From Nymphaea colorata (Eukaryota; Streptophyta; Magnoliopsida; Nymphaeales; Nymphaeaceae): DNA of 64,000 nucleotides. Both the position numbers and the translations under genes were made by a program. The notes under the pieces were generated by a model. It was not told the origin of the DNA. It did not search any database and was given only the letters and a program-made list of their open reading frames with translations. This document shows positions 36,601 to 47,591 of the stretch, in pieces (positions within the stretch are counted from its first letter, which is position 1; each line of letters starts with the position of its first letter). The DNA is taken from contig NC_045141.1 of assembly GCF_008831285.2 (NCBI RefSeq), positions 15,178,106-15,242,105 of the forward strand, given 5' to 3'.

Positions 36601-39600
36601 GACTGGTCCCAAACCTGCAGTCATTTTCCCACCAGTAGTAACTGCACAATGGGAGGAGCAGGTAGCTTTCTTATGCATCTTAAAAAGTATTGACCTTCTA
36701 AACACAATTACTTCAGACTTGTATTCTGCTTTTTTCAGATCAAGCGCCTTTACCTGCTTTTAACAGTGAAGGAGTCTGCCATTGATGTGCCAACGAATCT
36801 GGAAGCATGTAGGCGGATAGCATTCTTTACAAATTCTTTATTTATGGACATGCCACGTGCTCCACGTGTCCGTAAAATGCTCTCATTCAGGTCTGAAAGC
36901 TGCTCAATCTTTGGAAATCTCAATAACAAGCATTGCTATGGTTTTGCTTTCCAATAGGTGAACTTAATATTTGCCCCGATAATATGTTCTTCTATTTTCA
37001 GGTACTTTCTTCTGTTAATAAACTTATAGTTTTTGAAATTTTGGTCACTAGGGAAAGAAAATAAGTGCATATAGGAGTAGTTGATGCTTGATATTCTGAT
37101 TTGATGATGCAGTGGGTCATTTAAGCTAGGAAGCATCTGGGGTCATTTATATGCAAGCTACAAACTGGTGTGGATGGCAGGCAGACCTATATTTCTTGGT
37201 TGCAATAGGACTCCTTACGAGCGTTGTTTCTATCTACTGTTATCTAAAAATAATCAAGTTATTAATGACTGGACGAAACAAAGAAGTAACCCCTCACGTG
37301 CGAAATTATAGAACATCTCCTTTAAGATCAAACAATTCCATCGAATTGAGTATGATTGTATGTGTAATAGCATCTACTATACGAGGAATATCAATGAACC
37401 CAATTATTGCAATTGCTCAGGATACCCTCTTTTAGTCATCACAAAAATCTTCTGTTGGATATTACCAACATCGTGGATGATGTATAATCAAGGAATTCCC
37501 TTGACACCATATGCATCAGAGAAAATTTTGGAAGTATTATGTGGAGATTGTGATGGTCGAAGATCCCCAAAATGGATGAGTTAAGCTTCTTGGCCAGATC
37601 AACATCTTCATCTAGCAGTAGTTTGTGTGCTATAGAAAATTCAGTAAAGAACTCATATATTTACGGACACTATAATGCAGGTTCTGGATGGTATGAGATG
37701 ATGAACTGCTTTTTTCTTTGAGGATGCAAACTGGCAACTTTTGCATAACGTTGAATGATTTTGACTGTGTGGGTTTTTGTAGTGTTATGACACCCTATTA
37801 CAGTGAAGAAACAGTATATTCAAAAAGTGATCTTGAGCTTGAGAATGAAGATGGTGTCTCGATCATATTCTATCTGCAAAAAATTTTCCCGGGTATATAT
37901 TCTGCTTTTGAGACGCCTTATGATTTCCAATGTAAAATTGCTGTTTTTGTGGCGTAAGGCTTGAATAAAACTTCATGACTGGTGAAGCTAAAAGTATGGT
38001 TTCGTTTATTGTGCCAAATATTTTTAGATGAATGGAATAATTTCATGGAACGGCTCAATTGTAGAAGAGAGAGTGAGGTTTGGGGTAATGAAGAGAATGT
38101 CTTGCACCTTCGTCATTGGGCATCCCTAAGAGGGCAAACTCTCTGCAGAACAGGTAGAGACTTTTGCACATGTAGTAGATCTTTGAGCAGACTTTTACTT
38201 TTATCCTCATGAACTTGTTACTTCCTGCAGTCCGAGGGATGATGTACTACAGAAGGGCTTTGAAGCTTCAAGCTTTTCTTGACATGGCTTCTGAAACAGG
38301 TATGGAATCCATTGCTCTTGTCCTACATTAGTGCTAGGTTTTGTTCATGAAAGTTAATCTGTTTTTCTTTATACTGGATAAGAAATATTGGAAGGCTACA
38401 AGGCAGTTACGGGACCAGTGGATGAAGAATTGAAGAGCCAGAGGTCATTATCTGCTCAGCTAGAGGCTGTGGCGGACATGAAATTCACATATGTAGCTAC
38501 TTGCCAGAACTATGGTAACCAAAAGCAAAGTGGAGATCGCCGTGCTACAGACATTCTAAACTTGATGGTTAAGTATGTGTTGACTTTCCATAATCACTGA
38601 TGATCACCTGCAGTGCTGCTGTTCATGTGTTTTTTCGCGTTAATCCTGTCTTTTCATTGCAATATAACTTTTGAATGATCCTAGTTTCCTTGTTTTTTTG
38701 TTTATTAAGTACCATAATTATGACCAACTGCGTAAATTAACTTGGCTCCTTTGCATCTCATAAGTGGGTCCTTCACGTGTCAAGCATTACTTTGAGATAT
38801 GATTCATTGATATCGCTACTGATGTTCTTGCTACAGCTTGAATGCAACATATGTATCACTGTGATGTAGCTTGTTCTTGATTATGGATTCAATCACTGTT
38901 ACCAGCTTGTTCTTGATTGTAGATCTAATTGTTGCTTTTCCTGTGTAGCTATCCATCTTTACGTGTAGCATACATTGATGAAGTTGAAGAAAGAGAAAAT
39001 GGCAGAGTACAGAAGGTCTATTATTCAGTTTTAGTGAAAGCTGTCGATAACCGTGATCAGGTATATAGTTTTTTTTTTTTGAATTTCAGTTGAAAATTAT
39101 GTATTGCTCTGCCATTTTCATCTTTTTCTGAGGTAGCTGCTGCTATGTTTTTACCCTCCCTCTTAACAGGAAATTTATCGTATAAGATTACCTGGTTCGG
39201 CAAAGTTGGGGGAAGGCAAGCCAGAAAATCAAAATCACGCAATAATATTTACTAGGGGTGAAGCTCTTCAAGCAATTGATATGAATCAGGTAGAATTTCA
39301 AAAGAGCTAGTTACAATGGTTTTGCTGCAACGTCCAGTTGAACAATTATTTTGACATCTTATGTATTTGTTCACTGGGATTCTAGGATAATTACCTGGAA
39401 GAAGCTCTCAAAATGCGTAATCTCCTAGAAGAGTTCAATGAGGACCATGGGGTGCGTCCACCAACAATTTTGGGTGTTCGTGAGCATATCTTCACTGGAA
39501 GGTTTTTCTTCTGATCTGCGTAGTCTTTGTTGTCTTTGATCATAGGAATAAACTAATTATCTTGACAAACACGAATGAAGTGTCTTTCCGTTGGCATTGT

Positions 39601-42600
39601 ACATTTCAAATCAAGAAACACTACATAGATTTTGTTGTCTTTGCTCAAAGGATATATGACTGATTATTCTGACAAACATGTATGCAGTGTCTCTTCCTTG
39701 GCATGGTTCATGTCAAATCAAGAAACGAGTTTTGTTACGATTGGGCAAAGAGTCTTGGCTAGCCCATTGAAGTAAGATTCTACCCTTTACGTGCAATAAC
39801 GATCCCTTCATGTATTCTGTGAATGCAAGTGCTTTCGGAAAAAAGTCAAGATTCACTTGCTAGAGATGGTTTGTGAACATAAAAACAAGAGTAACATGTG
39901 ACATCTTCTATTCTGAAGATAGATGTTATTATGATTAGAATAACATCATCTCTTTTGCTTACTTCTGTCATTGATTCTTGACCTTGGTAGAAACGATAAC
40001 AGTAGACCAATAAGCAACAGTGAGCATAACTGTGTCCCGAATGCCATGCCAACAAGCATTTGTGGTTACTCGGTAGTGGCACTATTTTTAGTTTTGACAG
40101 AAACAGTCCCTGGCTTGCCTGTTTTTATGGTTCCTGGTGTAGTTCTAGAAACAAAAATATATCCAAGGTTAGAAGAGCATGGAAACCGTACGAGCACTTT
40201 ACCCTTTCACATGCAACCACTATCGGAATTTGCATGGAGGTGAATATCAGAATCCAGTAGAATTTACATGTATGAGAATATTGGTTAACCTTAGACAAGT
40301 AGTCCCTTATTTTCTTGTTCATCCTTGATCATTTGAAATACATGATATAGATATCTTTAACTCCTAGGTGACTAAAGGTCAAATAAACACATATATTTAA
40401 ACCTAATGATGCATAGATTGGTAAATTCAATTTTTCTTGTTGTATTTATGTTTAAACTTTTAACCACTTACCCGATGCACATGCAAGTGCATTTCACACT
40501 ATGTAATTGTAGGAAAGTCATTCTTAGAAGCTTATGATGTGCAATGAAGGACCTTACAAAATATTTAGTTCCAAGGGAGCATTTGGCAAATTTAAAGACA
40601 AATAAAAATTTCATTAATTTTTAATGTTACAAGATGATGTCATGGCCTATTACTATAATACCTCCAATCTTGCAAATATTGTCAAGAGAAATTGCGTAAA
40701 AGTGCCTAAAATTTGAGAAAATAACAAAGGACCACTCAATTTTAGAAGTTAACAAATAGGCACTCAACTTTTGAGAAAAAATTCTCAAAGAGTTGCAAAA
40801 AGTTAATAAAATCACAAAATATCCCTTGTAAAAAGATACTTTTTTTCGGCAGACCACTGATATTTTTGACTTATTATTTTATATTAAAAATTAATGTTTT
40901 CTATCAATTGCAAGCTATTTGAGAATTTCTCTCAAAAGTTGAGTGGAGAGTTTCCTATTGCACCCTGAACTAATGTGAAAATTTACATGGTACGCCAATA
41001 GAGCTCAGGTATCTCAAGACTAACGAACCTCAGAATATTTGATGTATACAATATTGACAAGGTTGAAGTTTAATTACTTTTTCGGTGGTAGATTTATTTG
41101 ATCTGTACTTACATATGCATTTGTTTCGCATAATTATTCATTGGCAACATCATTAATTAGGGAAGCCCATACTAGATCTCTTTTGTGATACCTGTCATGA
41201 TTATTTCTGAAAATTAGTGCAGAATCTGTGGTTCAATGATGAACTACTGCTTGATATGTTCTGGATGTTCAGGGTTCGCTTCCATTATGGACATCCAGAT
41301 GTTTTCGACAGGATCTTCCACATCACCAGAGGTGGTATTAGCAAGGCTTCTCGAGGAATCAACCTAAGTGAAGATATTTTTGCTGGTAATAATCTTATTC
41401 TTGTTAAGGCATAGCTGATACATTTCATTTTGTAATCTGAATTGGTGTTAATGAATTGATACCAGGCTTCAACTCAACGCTGAGGCGTGGAAATGTCACC
41501 CACCATGAGTACATTCAAGTTGGAAAGGGTCGTGATGTTGGACTTAACCAAATATCTCTTTTTGAAGCAAAAGTAGCTTGCGGCAATGGGGAGCAGATAC
41601 TGAGTCGAGACATCTATCGTTTGGGACATCGTTTTGACATGTTTCGCATGCTTTCCTGTTATTTTACAACAGTTGGTTTTTATGTCAGTTCGATGGTAAT
41701 TAGCATTATCTTTTGTCATGATAAGCTCAACTCTTGTGCATCACAATTTGCTGATAATATTTTCCTGGGTTAACCTTGCTATATCTCGATTTTGATGATA
41801 CACAGATGGTCGTCATTGTTCTTTATGTATTCTTGTATGGAAGGCTCTATTTATCACTAAGTGGATTGGAGAATTCACTAGTAAAGTATGCACGTGCTAG
41901 GGGTGATGATCCTCTTAAGGCAGCATTGGCATCTCAGTCACTTGTTCAGATAGGATTATTGATGGCGTTGCCTATGGTAATGGAGATTGGATTAGAGAGA
42001 GGTTTCAGAACAGCTCTAAGTGATATTATCATCATGCAACTTCAGCTGTGTTCAGTTTTCTTTACTTTCTCTCTCGGCACAAAGACACATTACTTTGGTC
42101 GCACTGTCTTGCATGGTGGTGCTAAATACCGGGCCACTGGCCGTGGTTTTGTTGTACGGCATGAGAAGTTTGCAGAAAATTACAGGCTTTACTCAAGGAG
42201 CCATTTTGTGAAAGGGTTGGAACTGATGATACTTCTTCTGGTATATGGGTCTTATGGTCCTACATCATCTGATCCAAATGCATACGTGTTGCTTTCATTC
42301 TCAATGTGGTTCCTTGTTGTGTCTTGGCTGTTTTCTCCCTTCCTCTTTAATCCATCTGGATTTGAATGGCAAAAGGTTGTGGATGACTGGGATGATTGGA
42401 CAAAGTGGATAAGCAGTAGGGGAGGAATAGGAGTACCGGGAGACAAGAGTTGGGAGTCATGGTGGGAAGAAGAGCAGGAGCATTTGCAATACACTGGACT
42501 GTCTGGACGTTTCTGTGAGATTGTTCTCTCCTTTCGCTTCTTCATTTACCAATACGGAATTGTTTACCACTTGCAGATAGCAAACAAGAATACAAGCATC

Positions 42601-45600
42601 ATGGTAAGTATCTCATCCCTTTGGTCAATGTTTTCCTTTTGTGCTAACTCCATTCTGATATATTAAGTCATGAAATGAACAAGGATTTGCATGGTCATAT
42701 GTAATTATAACATTAACCTCCTTGATCATTTAGCATTGCCCTGTAAAATGTGTTTCACTTTAGTTTCATGAAACTGAATGCTGTAACATATTCATCCTCC
42801 AAAGTCCTTATAGAAGCACATACAGGCACACCTGAGCATATTTCACAGTTGTGTGCATATAGGAAGTTGCAGATGAAGTTGGCACGGGCGCTCATTTTTA
42901 ATTATTACAAGCTTTGTCTGTAGGATAATATCTCTAAATCCTGTTGGTTCTATTTCTGAATTTGGATGTTGACCTGAAATATGGGAAACTCTTGGCACTT
43001 TCACAAGTCACAACTGTGCATTGAGTTCAGATTTCCACGAATCATTGTCAGCATCATATATCTGAAACCATCTACTCCTGTGATCATCTGATCTGTTGTA
43101 ACTAGCAATCATCTTAAAGGTGCTGGTGTCAGCTGGCAACACCTCTACATTGATCAGCATACAGAACCATTGATGTAAAATTGTTCTGGACATTTGTGGC
43201 CATAAATACCTGCAACTGGACTGAATTATTGGCGTTTTGATGTCTAAAAAATATCCAGATATTTCCAAAAATCACCAAAAATGAAAATTTCGGGATATTA
43301 TCCTGAAACATTTGCAACATTTTCTTGACATATTGAGAGAATCCTTTTTTAATAATTTTTAACCATGTTTTTTTGTTCTTTTTATATTTTTAAATTCCAA
43401 TTGTTTATTTTTTATTTTTCCAAGGACAGCATCTATACAAAAAATTTCAGGAAAAATCTCAGTTGTAAATTTCTAAGAAAGACGTTGGTGACTATGAGAC
43501 AACGTACTGGGAGGAGACAAAGAATAAGCATTACATCACATTGTATCATTTCTTATGGTATCATAATATATAGAAGAAAACACATCTACAAATATCAATA
43601 AGAAAGCAGAAAAATTAGATGGAACATTTCTCCACCCAAACTTTAGGAAATTGATGGAATGGAATAAAGAAGAACAAAACATGAAAAATGAATTTAAATA
43701 TTACAAATAATCATAATGCTAGTAAGCCATTAGAAATGAAGATGTAAATTTATGAACATGGGGACCATGTTCTTCTTCAATGTAAAGGTATCAAAACATT
43801 CCTTATTTTTGACCTAGTGATTCTCCTTCAAAGTCCTCAAAAGAAGGGAGCTCATACATGGGAATGTACTTCAACATAGAGGTATCATGAGATTCCTATG
43901 TTTTGATGTAGTGATTCTCCTCCCAAAACATCAAAAGAAAGGAAGCGATACCATGCCTTTATGGTACAAAGGCTTCTCCTTGACTTCAATCACTACAGAT
44001 GTCACATAAAATGTCTGCCTCCTAGTTTGATGTTTTGAAGTCTAGACAAAAAGGAATATTGAATCAGGATAAAAATGGTTGAAGTTCGAGTTGGTCACAC
44101 ATTCAGAACTTGGTCTCATAAAAAATCCAAAGTCTGGTTGTTTTGACCTCAAAACTAATAACTAGAAAATGTGATTTTTGGAGAGAAGTGGTAGAAATTT
44201 TGGCTGAAGATAGCATGTGGGCCTTTCAAATAGTTTTCATGAATGGTTAATTGTTGGTGACCACTTTTCAAGTTCTCGCATATCTTAAAAAGGGGGGAAG
44301 AAATGTCACTTAGTATGAGATTGTAAATCGTGAACAAGAGTACAAAAAAAATCCTAAAATAATACAGAAAATATTTTAGGTTTACGCTTTACAAGAACCA
44401 AATACAAGTGTAATTAGACTTCTTTAAGTCAACCAAGTCCATGGGAGGCAAATGATGCATGAAAGGAGCACACAAATATTAAAAGATAAAGCAGTACGAC
44501 TGCAGATATACTTGTGTAGGCATAAGAAAGAGACAAGGGGTTCAACCCCCATACATGAAGAACAAAGTGGCTGTTGGGCCGATCCCAGATGACTGTCGAC
44601 ATGAATTGCTAAGATGTAAGAGCTACTTCTTGGCCATTTTGTGGTGACATAATGATAAAAGAAAATGCACTACAGAAGTTGAGAAAAATGCAAAAAGAAT
44701 GGTATATACAAATAAACAAGCATGCTGTAGCCCTGCACAGACATACCTATATGCATATATACATGTATGTTGCAGTAATTAAAACATTCTTCCTCAAGCT
44801 GAGGACATTATAATTGGAAACTTTCTAAGAAGCTAATCCTTGGAGATCTCAAACCGGTAAAGCATAAAGAAACATGTGAATTTAAATTCCAAAGCAACTT
44901 AAGCAAAGTCTATTATTGTCCACATGGTTTTTGTGCTCACAAAATTTGTGGTTGGTAGCAGCATAAATGATACTAGCTTTATAACAATGCAAATTTATTC
45001 ACTTTTGAAGACAAATACTGATGTCACAAATTAATTATTCTAATTAACCAGCTAACCTCCATTGCTTTTGTAACCTTGACAGTTGACACTACATTTTATA
45101 TTAGCAAATGAGGGGGACATCTTTTGTTATGCTCTAGGGCATCAAATAATCAATAGCCAGTGTATGCAGTTAGATCAAGAGAAAAGGGAAAAGAATGAAA
45201 GCCATCCTTTGGATAGGGACACCTTAACATAACAAATTTATACACAGTACAGCACTTATGTAAACTGAAATTTGTGCCAAATCAAGTTGAGTGATGCTTA
45301 GGAACATTATGGATCTAATATGCTTAGGGGCATTAGCACTTAAGCTATGATCATTTCATCAGCATGTAATCATAAGATTACTGTCACTGCATTGAAATTA
45401 TTAACTAAAAAGGAGTCCAGGAAGATAACGAAATTTAATATAACAGTACTTGAAAGAACAAATCAAGCCTTAGGTGTTTGTTTAAGCCCACAAATTCCAT
45501 TCCACAAGAAAATAACTCTATCTTGTGAAACTATGATTGCACTTGCAGCATTCATATAACCACTATGACTAGATACCATTTAAAAATGCTTTGATAAATT

Positions 45601-47316
45601 CTGTTTAGCATATACCCTTTCTGTTTTTTAATGGAAGCTACATAAATGAGACTCTAACAGTGTTCATGAGGTCAATGAGAGTCACTCTTAGCATAAGTTA
45701 TTCTATATTTCCGATTATTTCCTTTTGCTACAAGTCCAGCTTTGCATTTTTCAATTCATATGCTACTCTTGGTTTTCACCTTGTGAACCCATCCACATGC
45801 CATAGCTTTCCTTCCTATTGGTAAGTCCCCAATGTCTTTCATTTAATCATGTTCTAGGGCACCAGAGCTTGTTTGTTGCTTCTATCTGACGTGAACAGTC
45901 TTAAGGTTCACTAAAAGATGAAAGCTCAAAGTAAGATTATACAGTATGGAGACATGTTCAGTGCTGTGGAGCAAGACTAACAGGAAACGAACTCATCAAA
46001 TATTTAAGAAAGACATCAAGATCTATTAAGCATTGTTTTCGTCATTTGAAATTTTAAGGGCATTTTACTTCAATTCTTTGAGCAAAATCATCATAAAAAA
46101 GATTTAATAAATAACTTTAATTCGATGAATGCAGAACCACATTTCCGTTGAAGGTTTGAGAATCTTCTTGAACATTGCTGTTGTTATAAACACACAAATC
46201 ATCTATAGAACAATCACTACTAGTAGGAAATAAGTTAGAATAAAGGAGTATTCTGTGAATCTATACTTTCTTTATCTTAATTCCTTCAAAGCCTTTTCTC
46301 ATTTTCAATCAAAGATACATCTATAGATGCATGAGGTTTGCCATTCTTAACTTCAAGTTTGCACATCAATGACACCATTCTGCATTTATCATTTTGTCAT
46401 TTCTTCAGCTAAGGGGTATATTTTTCTGGATAGGGAAAAGAGTAATGGCCTGTGGTTATCATTGTTGCATTTTCAAAGTCAATGGTTTATGGGTTTAGCA
46501 ACATTAACATTGACTGTTACCTTCAACCAGCCTTTGTCAATTGCGTCCTTCTACTTCTGATGTCACATGATATGCACACACATCAAAAGAAAAAAAGAAC
46601 ATTGTTAGTTTAACTTCATTTGATCACAGTAGTTTAGTTTTCCTCATTAGTATCATTTTGTATTTTAGCTTTAAGAGATTGTTTTTACATTTAGGGCTTG
46701 AATACTTTGTCATTACTGGCCTGGTACTTCCATATCATGATGGTCTGAGTAAATCATTTTCATTTTAAATTTTGTTATTATAGAAAAGTAATATTGATGA
46801 TATGAACTATAAGAACATATCTCTTTCATCAGTTGCAGAGGCAGAAATTTCTTCCCATGGCTGAGGGACACCAATATGTAAATAAGCAAATGACTTTGGG
46901 GCATTAATATGTAAATAAGTAATTTGTTTGGGCAAATGCGCTGACAGACCCACATTTCCTTTGCCGCTACTTTTCAAAGTTGTTTGATACTGTTTGGGCC
47001 TTTCTCTTTGAAAAGCATGCCCGTTGTTTTCCTTTTCCAATTACAATGAACTAATGGTCTTCCACGAACAGGTTTATGGGCTATCATGGCTGGTCATTGC
47101 TGCAGTCATGATTATATTGAAGGTTAGCTTTTTTATTATGGTGTTTACCAATTTTAACTTTAATCAATACCCATGGAGATAGTGAGATCCATATATGGTT
47201 GTGAAAAATCAAAAACAGTGAATTCTTGGTCATGAGCTCCCAACCTCAATATTCGTCCTCAATTAAGAATAAGTTTCTAGAGGCTTGAATGGCAAATTTT
47301 TTGGCAACAGTCCTTG

Positions 47317-47361
<45 letters not shown>

Positions 47362-47542
47362 TGTGTGTGTCTATACACACATATACACACACACACACAT
47401 ATTCGTATACATATATATGTGAGTGTTGTGCGTGTCGATGTGTGTGTGAACATCATTCAACATGATCCTAATATTACTCCCCCACCCACTTCTCTATGGG
47501 CATGAAAGGGAACTTTAGAGGATTTGGATGGTGTCATATGCT

Positions 47543-47591
<49 letters not shown>

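Larger units (their letters stand above)
35219..41695 (+). other. CALS5: CalS5 exons 21-38: central cytosolic catalytic loop (GT48)
   Basis: Residues about 759-1512. Conserved blocks in order: [160 protein letters not shown] and [17 protein letters not shown]. These cover the putative UDP-glucose-binding and catalytic region. Compared with my recollection of Arabidopsis CalS5, exon 27 carries about 11 extra residues (36554-36586) and exon 22 may carry 18. Confidence 0.92.

Noticed and set aside
37151-37435. A functional ndhB-like protein gene
   Set aside because: Only the C-terminal end is present, it lies inside an intron of another gene, and it carries non-synonymous changes at conserved sites.
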